DNA of 64,000 nt from Mucor racemosus (Eukaryota > Mucoromycota > Mucoromycetes > Mucorales > Mucoraceae), in NCBI GenBank assembly GCA_027405735.1, contig JAPEHQ010000001.1:5642001-5706000 (forward strand), given 5' to 3'. The position numbers and the translations under genes are program-made. The notes below the pieces were generated by a model that saw nothing but the letters and a program-made list of their open reading frames with translations, did not search any database and was not told the DNA's origin. Shown here piece after piece: positions 31,856 through 44,354 of the stretch. Numbering within the stretch: the first letter of the stretch is position 1; each line of letters opens with the position of its first letter.

Positions 31856-32765
31856 GGATATGAATTTCGAAAGAGAATCTCCGATGACCCTTGCTTCTCA
31901 TCGAATATGATGATCCTCTTTTTTTTTTTCTTAATAAGTTTTGCATATGTTTAGCAAATTTTTTCTTTTTCATTAATGCATACGATATGCATACTAGTAG
32001 ATTTGGATAGCAAAGCCCGGCTCGACACCAAAACTATCAGCATCCATGGGTCATTGTTCGTTCAGCCAGTTTGAGCAACAAGTTGGTTACCTGCTACTTA
32101 CACCTACTAAGATCAACAAGCCCATCAGTTCTTAACGAATATGAATCCAAATGACTTTCATTGCAGTGGCAGGTACTTCTAGCGCTGATCCGTAGGATTG
32201 CAAAAGGTTTAGCCTTGTCGTGTATTTTCAGGTTTGATAAATAATACTTAAAAAAGAATACAATTAAAAGAGAATGAGTAATGAATAATGAATCAGTTCT
32301 TTAACTGTATAATAAAAACAAGATATCGTTTATTTAGATATAAAAGTATAGCCTTTTATATTGATTTGGCATTGAAATTCTGAGAGGTAATAATTTAAGG
32401 CACTATTGAACGATTAGATTTGTTTAATAGTAATCTATCAATCGAAATGAATCAATCATAATTTAACTGTTCTTGCAGAGCTTGTGAATTGCATTGTTTT
32501 AATGCTGCGCTAAATGTGCTTGGATGTTGATTTGATAGCTACTTGATTGATTAACCGCTGGGATGAATTAATATGGTATCATCATAATTGAGGCCTAAGC
32601 GTTCTTGGTAATTATTGGATTATACTTAGTATTCTAGGAGTTTCTTATATCTGATATCAAGCCTTTGCACTTCAATACATGTCGTAATCAATAGATTGTA
32701 AGAAGTATTGACACTGTAGAAGGTGATACTGTAACATATTGTACTTGGTGGCAGACAACATTGTA

Positions 32766-33928
32766 CATGATTTATATTTTTGCCAATGTGTAGGTTTTTG
32801 CCTATTATTTAGGTTAAATCTCATTTCAATCCCATATTGAACCTGACATCCAAAGGGAATTGAAATGGTATAAATACTTTTAGAATCCAGGACCTGATGG
32901 CTCCTGGCTTCCTTTTTTAACTTAATAATAAAGACCCTACGTTCTCCGTGATATAATCGCTTGTAGTCTTTATTTTATTTGTATTGGAAATAATCGTTAT
33001 CTACATATAACTTTCACAATGGCCACTCTTCCAAAAAAAGCCGAACAATCGCCGGAAGCGGCCTTTTAATGATATTTCCAAGCTTTAAATTTCTAGAAAA
33101 AATGACCGGACAGCCCGGACACGATTGTTTAAATATTCCAAGCAGCTATAAGATGCAGGTATCTGCAGTGGAATTACATACTAAAAACGCTTGATAAAAA
33201 TAAAACAGCCTAAATTCCAAGTGTCGCTCATAAGATATGATGCCACTTGAAATGTAAACAACAATTAATAAACAAACGCATGCTAAAAATATGAAATACC
33301 CTTTTTGAACCATACATGTCGTGTAGATGATAGCACCCTTGATCACGGCGCAATCAATTATTACACAAATGACATATTATATATCAAAACAGGATTCTAT
33401 CCAAATCAATAATGATAATAAACAAAGATATTAATTTAGTCAACTACTCATTTATATCGAAGTTGCACTATCAATATAAATAAGATTCAAGCATATAAAA
33501 AACTACCCCTTAAAAATCAAGGTTACATAAAATAGATATAACAGAAATAAACAAAACAACCATTTCCCAAAAGGTCGATATTGTCACACTTGACATACAA
33601 TCCCTTATGGTCAATGCTCTACACAATTTATTCCTTAAAATATCAAATCAATAACAATGTACTCAAAACTGGAAGATTACTAAATATACATCCATTCAAG
33701 TCTGATGGTATCCAAGTTCTCCAAATCACTATAAATACCCTCATACTTTTCAATTATTTTAACTCTTCAGAAATCTTTTGTAATAAAAACTTTAGCTGAT
33801 TATAATTGTATTTCTACTGCTTTTATTTTTTATATTTTTTTTATTTTAGTAAATAACATCATAATTTACTGCATTTTTTACAATTCATGAAGACTGAATT
33901 TTTTATTTTTACTACGACTACTCATACC
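32766..33928. other. Possible LTR/leader region, otherwise unassigned
   Basis: At about 32870-32990 GGTATAAATAC, AATAAAGACC and a T-rich stretch look like LTR promoter and polyadenylation signals. They are followed at about 33019 by ATGGCCACTCTTCC, an abortive frame ending in TAA near 33067. The rest is AT-rich with no recognisable gene. It may be the left part of the retroelement whose gag follows, but no second LTR was found. Confidence 0.35.
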
Positions 33929-35000
33929 ATGTCTACACAACCTCAATCACCTACCTCTGGTCGTGAATCTGCTGCTGCTTCTCCAATCTCTCAAGTCGAG
34001 GATCAAATCCGAGACATTCAACTCAATCAACAATATGAGTCTCACGATGGTGGTTCGGAAGACGAAGATATGCCCTTGGCTAACGCCGAGAAAAATGTTG
34101 AACAAGCTCCCTTGGTTGGTGAACAGGCCGAGCGTAATGCTATACCTTCTGCTGCCTTTTCTTCTGCTTCTCCTTCTGTCGCTTCGACAAAATCTTCATC
34201 TGGTGCAAGTCATGTTGGTGCTCTAAAGAAAATGTTTTCGAAAAGGGATCAGTATCTTTCTCTCTTGACGGACATGATTTCTGGAACTGACCTGGATAAT
34301 CAAGAAGGTCAAACCCATATTCAAGAGATGAGCAATAAGGTAGAAGAAATGAATAGACTGATCTCCACTTTGAAGCATTCAATCAAGCTCTTAGAGGCAA
34401 GTGTAAAGGCATCCTTATTTGGAAACAATAATGGTGATAATGGTGGAATCTCTCTGTCTAAAAGGGATTTGCCTATGTTTCAACTTCGTACCAGCGTCAC
34501 CAAGTACTTTCCTAAGGATCAAGCTTATGATTCAATTCATCACTTCCTGCGCTCTTTTGAAAAGGTGATCTTGTCTTCAGGTCAATCTGTGGATGATGTA
34601 TGGAGACGATACATTCCGTTGACAATTCCCTATGATCTGGATCTTTGGTTGAATCAAGAATTACTATTGACTAAATCTTGGCATGAAGCTAAAGAGAAAT
34701 TCACCAAAAAATTCAACAATGCTGCGTTAAGATTAGATGCCCGTAGAGAGGTGCAAGGAGCTACTATGAAATCCGGAGAAACTACGGAGGAATATTACAA
34801 TCGCTTTGCAAGAGCCGTAATGGAGTCGGTTATTCTACTGAGGATACTACTCTCGGTGATACTTTCTTGTTGGGTTTTCCCGCCGCTTGGCAAATTCAAA
34901 TTAATTCTGTTCTCTGTGCTCAATATCCTGGTGCGTCTGATTTCACGGCAGGTCAAATCGTCACTTGTGCGCTTAATGTATTGAATGCCCAAAAGTGTCC
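33929..35000 (+). pseudogene. Ty3/gypsy-like gag fragment, frameshifted and truncated
   Basis: The frame from the ATG of MSTQPQSPTSGRES (33929; an in-frame ATG exists at 33887) encodes a Ser/Ala/Glu-rich N-terminus, a coiled-coil-like stretch (EMSNKVEEMNRLISTLKHSI) and a retrotransposon gag domain with the LTKSWHEAKEKFTKKFNNAA and MKSGETTEEYYNRFARAVME blocks. Near 34822 the frame shifts; the proper continuation is VGYSTEDTTLGDTFLLGFPA followed by GQIVTCALNVLNAQK. Similarity stops near 35000 without a zinc knuckle, protease or RT. It is a dead partial copy. The gypsy assignment rests on the gag domain style. Confidence 0.7.
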
Positions 35001-36485
35001 TATCTCAGTATCGAAATTTCATACAAAAATTAAAGTTCGACTGTATTGCTATTAATTATTCAAAGGCTTATTTTAAGTAAAACATAAATACAATCTACAA
35101 CATTATTATTAGCCTAATAACGCGGATTTAACTTGAAAAGTTTAAAATGATATAACCGGATTCAAAAAAAGCCCATAAAATCAAAAAATATAAAAGATTT
35201 ATATATAGAAGCCACTACGACCGACCTGTGCTGCACAAGATGATTTTATTGTGCCCAGGTGGGCTACACACTATAGCCTGATGAGTTGTTGCGCCCACTA
35301 AATAATGGCTAAAAAGATAACAAGATGCACATGGGCACAGCAAAAGAAACTGCACACGAGCATTACGAAAAGCCTGTATGTGTAGAATTATAGATTCTGT
35401 CTATATGCATGACATTAATCCCATGTGTGCATAATAGTAGAATTGCCCATAAGGATAGTACTACTGTATCCCTATTTGCGCATAATAATAAAATCTGACC
35501 ATAAGCATAATGAGCTGATCGTATACGCAAAAATTGGTTTGTACATGAGCATCGTGTCGTTCTCAAAATCCCATTGCATTTTTTATTGGAATGGGGTTTT
35601 ATACCATATTTGCTTTTATTGGTATAGATTATAGATAATAATACAATTCAAATAGCTGTTGATGTAGAGCAATACATGCAAGAGCCAATATAATATTTAC
35701 AATTATCATCATTTGTGAATATGCTTATAGCTATAATGTTTATAGCAACAATGGTTTTTGTTCGAGCGTAGACTTAAATGCCACTTACGGCTTAAATTTA
35801 TATGTAAGCCAAATCTAAGATTATAGATGCTACTTTATCACTCATAAAATTTAAGCAAAGTAACCTTCTTTAAACTTACTATTTTAGTTTATGATTGTCA
35901 GCTGTAAAAAGATTTGTTTTCAAGCAGAACTACAATGAAACTTATGGTTGTTAGACAAGACCCCAGATTATTCTTTTTTGTGTTTCTATATCATTTGAAA
36001 TTTTATCACTTTTCTGGAACATTTCGTGGATTTGTAGCCAGTTCTAGCTTTTCATTGATTAGATGTAAATATCATTGCCTTCGATTTGATCTGGTAATCA
36101 AGAAATATATCCAAAAATACAGTAGTAAGTAATGATATTTGATCTTAGAATGGGGTTAAATAAAAATATCCGTCTCTAATATAACGGCTGCTATGTACCA
36201 ATATTAAAAACATTGGTCCTTTATGTTAGCATGCGCATTCAGACAAAAGAAAAGAAGAATACCAGCTTGATAGTCTGATATGCCTTAATCAAACGGTGAA
36301 TAATATCCTTGGAAGATGAAAACAAAAAGAGAGAAACAGCAAATGTAGAAAAAGATTTTCAAGGCTTTACATTATTTAGCGCATTTAAAACCTTGCTAAA
36401 TTGCACATTTCAGCCAATGTAAACGCAGCATTACAGCGCATCAACCCATAAACTAAGCAAAATAGGCAATATCTGCTATCATAGA
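35001..36485. other. No gene recognised between gag fragment and R1 copy B
   Basis: AT-rich sequence. From about 35220 to 35560 loosely repeated words such as GCACATGGGCACAG, CCATGTGTGCATAAT and GCCCATAAGGAT recur without fixed spacing. The open frame at 35914-36132 is unrecognised. Confidence 0.45.
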
Positions 36486-36489
36486 AACA

Positions 36490-39400
36490 TACATTTTTCT
36501 ACTAGAAAAACTGTCGGTCATATCATAGATTCATCAGAAAATTGCAAAAGCGAGCCCGTAGAGCGACGCCATAATTGAGCATAACATGATCGAACGGCTA
36601 AGTCTTTTATACTATGGTATATATCTAAGCTTTAAATGAAAATGCGTTTTTTTTTTTACTTTTCTTATATTTAACCACGTATGGTCTGAAAATTCAGTTT
36701 TTGTAGCGGACGTTTTCGGGACTCATTTCATCCTTACCAACACTCATGATTTTGATCAAAAAACAGAAAAATCAATTTTTGATACCAAAATCAACGTTTA
36801 AATATACTACATTGCGAGAGAAAATTGTAGCCCTGACTAATACACATTTTATAAAAGCTTAATATTAAATGTTAAATAATGAAACTTAGCATTTTTGGCC
36901 CAAAAACGGTTTTTTTATTAAAGGATTTTCATGTAATATTTTGAAAAAAAAAAAGTTTGTTATTTTTTATTGAGCAGATAGAGCACTAAATTCTGTATAC
37001 GTGTGTATTTTTTGTTTTTATAATTGGTGGTATAATTAACTCTAGATTTGCAAAATCAGAAAAAAAAAATTAAAAAATGTCAAAATTGATGATTTGGACA
37101 AAAATAATTTTTGAAATTAATATTCCGCTTCTAAGCCTTGTAAGTCTGAAAAATAAGAGATTTTATAATACTTGTGAACTTTTTCAAGAATTTACAATGC
37201 TGTACCTACATGATTCAAGATTATTACTGTAACCCTTTATACAACATGTTAATATTATGTGGTAGTTTATTTGATGACAATATAGTCTTACGTTATAATT
37301 ATTGCGCTAGATGTGATTTATATTGAGTTTTAGTCTTACTTCTCCAATATCATAAACATAAACATGGCCATCACTGGAACCTATTGCCGCCTTTTTACCT
37401 TCTTTGTCCCAAGCCAATTTATTCAATGCTTTACAGAACCAACTTAAGTATTTACAAGTGGTTCCTTGGTATTTTCATTCAAATTCCATAAATTAAATTG
37501 ACTGGTTCCATCTACAGTAGTACAGTATCAAACGTATCATCAGCCCGTCTTATGATAAATATCAATATAAAATCAGAAGCATTCCACTGTCATTGTTATA
37601 AGATATGAAAAGCTTGATTTTTAATAATACAGTAATTAAATAAAAGACAAAATGATACTAATCGCATATGGTAAGCATTCAACATCTAGTTGATGAGTTT
37701 AATAAAGAATGCTTTTGAACCCTTTTGAAAATCCTGAAGCAAACACAGCATCTTGGTCCTGTAATTCCTATCCATCAAAATGCTGCGAGTTCCACCACTA
37801 CACAATGAATGCACCTTTTACCAATCTTGATCTCCTCATTGTACATTGTTGGATATCAGTTTTTTTACCAGTTGTATTTTCTTCGATTCATTAATATTCG
37901 GTCATATTGGACGATAGTTTTTTAATAAATTACAACTTACTAGTATACTGTTGGCAGTTTTTTGTTATTACTTTGAAAACTTGATCCTATTATTATTATT
38001 ATTATTACTATTGATTATAATTGTCAAACTGATTGATTCATACAGTATATTACATTACCATTTCGCATTGGTAGTGATTACACAATTGATATCTGCATTT
38101 AATACTGGTGGATTGGAAAACTGGTGTCTGTCTTTAATTTGATGAATAATGCGTACTTCGGTTTTCCAGTATAATTTATAATTCTAGGTGTTTCGACTCT
38201 TAAAAGCTGAATTCTTCTCCAATGCAACTGCATCTGTTGAATATCACTTGATTTTTTATGCGTTGTAGATGATGTTATAATAATTCCCATTTTGGCAAAG
38301 ATTGTTGTACATTCATCCATATTCAATTTTTATGTTATACGGCTTCATATTAATGTACTGAGAACATTGAGTTTTGTTTATATCTCCATAAAAAATTAGC
38401 ATTTTTTTCAGATGATGTCTCCTACCAATTTTTTGAAAGCTTTACTGTTATTCCAAAAAGAAAAAATACATCTTAATTTGCTGCATTTCCCAAATAGTAA
38501 AAAACTGACAAATACATCATGTTCAAATGTATGGGGATTAAAGTTGTAGACCAAAGGAGAGTGACAAGCTTATTAAAGGGTAGCGCATGCTCTACAAATT
38601 GAGTGCGACACACATATTTGTGAGTTCAAACCCGCCAAAGGGGAAGCCCTTTGGTATTAGGATATGAATTTAGAAAGAGAGTCTCCGATTACCCTTGCTT
38701 CTCATCGAATATGATCCTCCTTTTTTTTTCTTAATAAGTTTTGCATATGTCTAGCGAATTGTTTCTTTTTCATTAATGCATGTGATTATGCAGACTAGTA
38801 CATTTGTCTGGCAAAGCCCGGCTCGACACCAATACTACCAGCATCCATGGGTCATTGTACGCTCAGCCAGTTTGAGCAACAAGTTGGTTACCTGCTACTT
38901 ACACCTATTAAAATCAGCAAGCCCATCAGTTCTTCTCAACGAATATGAATCCAAATGACCTCCCGTTGCAATGGCAGGTGGTACGTCTAGCGCTGATCCG
39001 CAGAACTGCAAAAGGTTTAGTCTTGTCGTGTTTTTCAGGTTTGATGAATAATACTTAAAAAAGAATACAATTAAAAGAGAGTGAGTAATGATTCAGTTCT
39101 TCAACTGTATAATAAAAACAAGATATTGTTCATTTAGATATAAAATTATGGCCTTTTACTGTACATTGATTTGACATTGAGATCCTGAGATGTAATTTAA
39201 TAAGGCACTATTGAACGATTAGATTTGTTTGATAGTAATCTATGGATTGAAATGGATCAATCATAATTTAACCGTTCTTGCAGAGCTTGTGAGTTGTCTT
39301 ATTTCAATGCTGCGCTAAATGTGCTTGGATGTTGATTTGATAGCTACTTGACTGATTAACTGCTGGGATAAAATAATATGGTGTCATAATTGAGGTCCAA

Positions 39401-39556
39401 GCGTTCTTGCTAATTGCTGGATAAACTTAGTACGCTAACGGTTTCTTATATCCGATATCAAGACTTCGTACTTCAATACATGTCGTAGCCAATAGATTGT
39501 AAGATGTATAGATACTGTAGAAGGTGATAACATATGGTACTTGGTGGCATAATACA
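36490..39556 (+). repeat. R1 repeat copy B
   Basis: About 3.1 kb, in the same orientation as copy A and lacking the solo LTR. It shares CATTTTTCTACTAG at the left with copy C and ends at GGTACTTGGTGGCATAATACAACG. On the minus strand 38326-38099 an open stretch (MDECTTIFAKMGIIITSSTT ... VETPRIINYTGKPKYALFIK) looks like conserved coding sequence, and on the plus strand a frame near 37721 (FENPEANTASWSCNSYPSK) is open. Both suggest decayed exons inside the element. Confidence 0.82.
37325..37530 (-). pseudogene. Dynein intermediate chain fragment in R1 copy B
   Basis: On the minus strand it carries the same fragment as copy A, with AWDKEGKKAAIGSSDGHVY-type sequence (the codon that differs from A is within GG(T/A)TTC), then VYDIGEV. 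Stops are shared with copy A, so the copies decayed before or while amplifying. Confidence 0.72.
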
Positions 39557-41235
39557 ACGTAATAAATCACAATTAATATTAGATAGGGTAGAAATATAAT
39601 AGACGTATTGCACACTAGCCATATTTTGAAAAAGAAGGATGATTTAAACTAGTATCTTTTTCAAATCCTTTTTCTTTTTATTTTACATTTTACTGCAATG
39701 CGTACTGTACAATATTGCTGCAATTAATAATGTTGAATTTAATTCCTACTTGATGAACACCAAAATTAGAATACACATACCGAGAGTAGGCCTACAATAC
39801 AGCGTATAATCTTAAAGTATTGCATGCAAAGCGTTGTTGTTTTGTACAGCTAGTAAGATCTTGTTATTCTCTGTAATGATCTATAATTTTGGACTAACAA
39901 CAAAGGCGGATAATATGCTTATAAATATTATTCTTGCTATTATAAATTTGTGATCACTGGATTGATGAAGGTTGGTGTTCTTATTTGTAAATTAGATATT
40001 TATTAGTGAATAAATATAAGTAAAGGGAGTGTAACAAGACAGATAAATCTACAAGGGATCATATAATGATTTCCTTGTAGTATTTATATAAGGAATGAGG
40101 CAAGATTTTGCATGAATGAAACTGAAATGTTTGACTCATTACATTCTCCTTGCAAAATAAGATATTCATACAGAAAATCAATCTCAAAAATGGGATCAAG
40201 GATATCGGAGTATACAGAGAAAAGAAGACAACAATTGATAGTCTTTTGAAAGCAGCGTGTAGAACGGTAAAACAAAAAAAAGCGTGGGGATGACTAGATG
40301 TGCTTCTAGCCCGGTAAGCACAAGTTCCGAAGAAAATCCGCTTACACGAGTTTCGAACCCACAACCTCTCCGCTTGAACTAGCTGTAAAGCGCATAAGTC
40401 TAGCAACTAGTACACACGTCCCCTCTATGTTTGCTTTTTTTAGCTGCCATCCTTCTACTTATCTGTTATTTTGATTTTTTGATTTGTGTAATATTGAGTA
40501 ATTTGACTATATTTGTTTTCTTTGGTATATAATACTGCTATTTGCCGAGTATCAGCAGCAATTTGTTCTACAAAAAAATCTTTATTCCTGATCGAAATAT
40601 AAAGGAGAATATGTTATTTTTGCCGTATATCATGTAATCATGCTAGGTACAATAATGCAAAAGCTGACTTTATTTCATTTAAAAGCATAACTGAAGTTTC
40701 CAATGAACATATAATTGATAGATACAAAATAGCGCTACGTATATATACAAAAATTTAGTAGTAGATAAAACGTGTATATATATACTGTATATATATACTG
40801 TATAATAACAAAAAATTTATAATCTATAAAACTTACGGTCATCAGTGTTGAAAATACCAGATCTCGTCCGATCTCCACAGGAAAACAATATCTGTTAGTA
40901 CAGTATATATAATAAAAAATGATTTTTAAATTTTTTCCATGTGGAAGCTAAACAATCACATTCTATGATATTTATGTAAATATTTTTCTTATCAAGTAAT
41001 CAATAAAAAAATTACAATTCATTTTGTTTGTTCTGCCCTTCACAACCTATTTTGAATTGCTGTAGCACACGAAGAATCTACACTCGATAAGTTAAAATGA
41101 ATTGTAATATTAAATTTGAATTTTCAAAAGAAAAAAAAAATTCATAGTTTCAATCTTCAAAAGTGGAGTATGCCTTCTTTCTATAACTAACCTCATAATA
41201 AACATTTTTGGGATATACTTTAGACACTACTAAAC
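39557..41235. other. Intergenic, one Pol III-like element, no protein gene
   Basis: AT-rich sequence. It holds a near-palindromic TATATATATACTG repeat at about 40772-40803 and the tRNA-like element at 40268-40427. ORFs here are small and unrecognised. Confidence 0.45.
40268..40427 (-). ncRNA. tRNA-related SINE-like Pol III unit
   Basis: On the minus strand it begins GGGGACGTGTGTACTAGTTG, has an A-box-like CTAGTTGCTAGACTT, and an anticodon-arm-like TATGCGCTTTACAGC. A good B box (GTGGGTTCGAAACTCG) follows, and the unit ends CATCCCCACGC before a T run. The first and last 7 nt can pair in 6 of 7 positions. At about 138 nt, with the acceptor end not directly after the T-arm, it is not a normal tRNA. 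A tRNA-derived SINE or an unusual intron-containing relic is most likely. Confidence 0.4.
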
Positions 41236-41239
41236 AGAC

Positions 41240-42350
41240 ATGAATTGATCGCATTATGCTACCTATTCCCAAATTTATTTTATATCTCACGAAAGACTCA
41301 AAAACGCGTAAAATTTATTGTTCTTCCTTGAAAACTGGGTCTTATTTTTCATCTCTGCTGTAGTTTTTGTTTTCACTAAATAAGGCCGAGAAAAAAATTA
41401 TATGCCAATGTACCTGAGATGTTTCGCTTTAATCTAAAAATGAGTATTTGGAAATATCCTATTTTTTGCAGTTAGTATTAATTTTTCAGTGCTAAGGTTT
41501 CAGATTTTTTACGCGTATTTCACTGCTAAAGGATTGAAAACTTTGAGGCTTCATATCTCCAGAAAAAATTAAGCTATACTAACACTTTTTAATAATAAAA
41601 CTTACTTGTTTTAAAGTGCTTTATAACATATTTGAATATAAAAAAATTCTGAGCACTTTTATTTTTTTTCATTTTTTTGGACATTTCTATAGTAGGTTTT
41701 AAAATACTGTATTGGCTAAATTGAACAACATTTTTTTTTGCATTCATCTCATTAAGCTCATTAAGCTCTCTCAGACCCAATTTAGAGTTTTTCAAAATAT
41801 TGATTTTTCATGGAGATATCCTAAAAAATGTGTACAAAAAGGTACCTCCATTTCTAGCTTCCATTTTTCCCTTATATACCCTCATCCCAAATTCTGAATC
41901 TGAAAAAAAAAGTTACAAAAATCTTGTTTTCTCTACGAAAAATGCAGCTAGAATATTTTACAATAGCTCGATCGATAGATGATGTTTTTGCGCATTGTCG
42001 TAATTAGTTATATTTTAAATATGCTTATAAAAAGTGATGTGTATCTTCAAAAAACCTCCAAAATTTCAATTGCATTTTACGCAAAATTCAATGTAAAATG
42101 TTTGTTTGAATTTTATTCAGATAAATGCAGAATTTAAAACTGTACAAAAGCTATTTAGTATACTAGGTTGACTTACTTTGCAGTTCATGAGCAATTAAAC
42201 GATTTTGTTTTTTTCATCATTTTTCGTCCATTTTTTAAAATAAATTTTGGAACCCAGTTACCATAAGCTGTAAGCTGTTATATCGACTATTATTTTGATT
42301 ATCTCGATGAAAAATCAATATTTTTGGCTGAAACAAAAAAATTAGAGTAG
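41240..42350 (+). repeat. R2 dispersed repeat, copy 2 (+)
   Basis: About 1.1 kb, closely similar to copy 4 (reverse, 53.97-55.09 kb) over blocks such as GCCAATGTACCTGAGATGTT, CATTAAGCTCTCTCAGACCC, AGGTACCTCCATTTCTAGC and GCAGTTCATGAGCAATTAAAC. The minus strand reads SKLGLRELNELNEMNAKKN, conserved in copies 3 and 4 but interrupted elsewhere. A short hairpin motif copy (GTCAAGCC...GGCTCGAC) follows at 42365-42440. Confidence 0.78.
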
Positions 42351-42440
42351 CTTTCAATTGAATCAATTAGGGATGCTGTCAAGCCCAGCTTATACTAGTA
42401 AATTTGGCTGGAAAAATCCGGCTCGACACCAATGCTAGCG

Positions 42441-43106
42441 TCCGCTAACTCTTAGGTTCAAGTTTTGCTACTTGGGAACACCTGCAGCCAGAATTAGCAT
42501 ATACGACAATGGGTGTTACCGAAATAATTAATCAATAAAGAAAGTTTTTTTGTATAATATCATTCATAAAAGTTGTACTGCAGTGTGTTTTACATCCATT
42601 TTTCAAAGAATTTAAATATCCACCAATTATACGTGGAAATTTCCAAAATCATCATCATTTGGATATTTTAAATTTTTTTTTGTGGATACAGTGATTATAT
42701 CATAACTCCATCAAAGATACAGCTTTGATAGAACCAAGCAAGATAGTGCAAATAAAAGCTATATATTTTGCACATATTTTGGTGTCCATAAATATTCCAT
42801 AAAGAAACTCGATGTTCTTTGTTGGATAGAAGTAGTTACTAAAAGATGTAGCAATTCTAACGAGCCGTATTTTGCTAGCCAAATTCACTTGTGAAAACAG
42901 GCTCGGTCCGTTGATATATTTAAGTCTCTCAGCAATATAATTACATGCATCGTTTATTGTTAGTACTAATTATACTCATCTGCTTTAATTGCTATGCCAC
43001 ATTTTTTAAACTGTAAGATCAAATACTCATGACATCTATTTACTTAGCCGTACGTAAGCTATTATGTACTGTAAATTTTTATTGTATACATGTATATAGT
43101 TTTGCT
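42441..43106. other. Intergenic, nothing recognised
   Basis: AT-rich sequence with no convincing ORF. It probably contains the 3' end of the ELMO-domain gene transcript. Confidence 0.45.
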
Positions 43107-44190
43107 TTAATCTTTTTTATAGGCGCTTTGTGTAGTCATTTTCTCTTGTTCTTTATGAATCAATAATTGAGATAATGGCATAACCTTTTCTTGCACCAAT
43201 TCTTTTTCAACTTGCATTTTGAATTCTCCAAACTTGGCCTCAAAATCCATTACTGTGAGCATAGGCTGATGAGTTATCCAGAATTGATTAAATTTGTAAA
43301 ACAAATAGCAATAAAATTCTTGGAATGTATCAATATCAGTGCCGTATTGGAACAAATACAATTGAAGCTTTTTAGATTCCAATGTTTGATAAGCAAATTT
43401 AGTAATATTAATACCAACAATGGCATAAGGGTACCAATACACAGGATGAGATGCATGTTGCAAACAGGAAAGCGCATGACTAGCATGCGTTTGTATGAAA
43501 TAAAGCAAATCATTCAGTCCTAAAAGACCCATGCCTCTAAAATCACTTGCTGGATCGATGCCTTGAAAGCCGATTTCAACCCATTGCTTGCTTAATCTTG
43601 ACTCTAGTTCAGTATCAGGCATCATCTCTTTCCATAACTAGGTTGAGTTGTTAGTTGTAATAGGGGCCACAGATATTTTATCGTACCTGTAATAGCTTTT
43701 CTTCGTGTAAATCATTAGTGGAGTCATATTTAGTCGATACCAATTCTTCAATTGTATTTAGTAGTAGATTGGATTGGAAGATGCGTTCTAAACTTTTTGC
43801 AAGTACATGAGCAGCAGGCGAATCAATAGATTGCCGAGGAAATTGTTTCTTTGTAACAATAGCTTTTAGCACATTATTTATCTGACAATCTGCTTCGGCC
43901 AATTGTAATTTCTCTTGAACAAGCTGCTTTGAATAAAATATGGATTTATCTATGCGAAATACAATATCTTTTGGTACTGAGATAGAGTCTATGTCTGTTA
44001 CTAGGTTCTCTTTTTCTTCAGTTCCTTCATATTCCAGTTGTGTACGAGTAATAATAGTAGAATTGCATAATCTATATATTTCAGATGTTTGAGTGGAAAC
44101 GCGAATTAGATATTTAAAAGCTTTATAAGCCGATAGTAATATAGGTGTTTGGTATATTTTACTCAAAATAAATAATAGTATCCAACCCAT
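43107..44190 (-). CDS. ELMO/CED-12 domain protein (ELMOD-like)
   Basis: Exons 44190-43687 and 43637-43107 join in frame to 344 aa. The ELMO domain (about 150-320) is clear: LWKEMMPDTELESRLSKQW, then EIGFQGIDPASDFRGMGLLG and LNDLLYFIQTHASHA. Small ELMO-domain proteins in animals (ELMOD1-3) act as GTPase-activating proteins for Arl2/Arf-type GTPases, and the conserved Arg of that family is expected within this domain. GAP activity here is inferred. The N-terminus has a hydrophobic stretch (WILLFILSKIY) that may anchor it to a membrane. It is head-to-head with the UIM/UBZ gene, 164 bp away. Confidence 0.87.
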
Positions 44191-44354
44191 TTTATAATAA
44201 ATAAACTAGAAAGGTTGTTTGCTTGTTTGAAGAAACAAGGAGAGAATATGAGAAACATGAGCGGTGGATCAAATAAGATTAGCAACAACAGCAAATACGC
44301 AAAAGCTTAGTTGAGGTAAAGAAAATCTTTTTTCCAATATCAGTTTCGTACTCT
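44191..44354. promoter_or_regulatory. Shared divergent promoter, ELMO protein / UIM-UBZ protein
   Basis: A 164-bp gap between divergent start codons leaves room only for a common promoter region. No TATA box is obvious. Confidence 0.5.

Larger units (their letters stand above)
29290..32765 (+). repeat. R1 repeat copy A
   Basis: About 3.5 kb, nearly collinear with copy B at 36490-39556. It runs from the TACTAGAAAAACTGTC block, through the AGCGAGCCCGTAGAGCGACGCC motif, the AT-rich segment and the antisense dynein fragment, to GGTACTTGGTGGCA-like sequence. It differs from copy B mainly by many small substitutions and a 395-bp solo LTR present only here. No intact ORF was found. The minus strand near 31.34-31.53 kb keeps pieces such as MDECTTIFVKMG and VETPRII that are better preserved in copy B. 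Ends are approximate, and the left end may be eroded relative to B. Confidence 0.82.

Noticed and set aside
35220..35560. Loose GCCCAT/GCATAAT repeats that could suggest a CRISPR-like or satellite array
   Set aside because: Units differ in length and sequence and spacing is irregular; CRISPR is also not expected in a eukaryotic genome.
40268..40427. Functional tRNA gene
   Set aside because: Length of about 138 nt, weak T-arm and misplaced acceptor strand argue against a normal tRNA.
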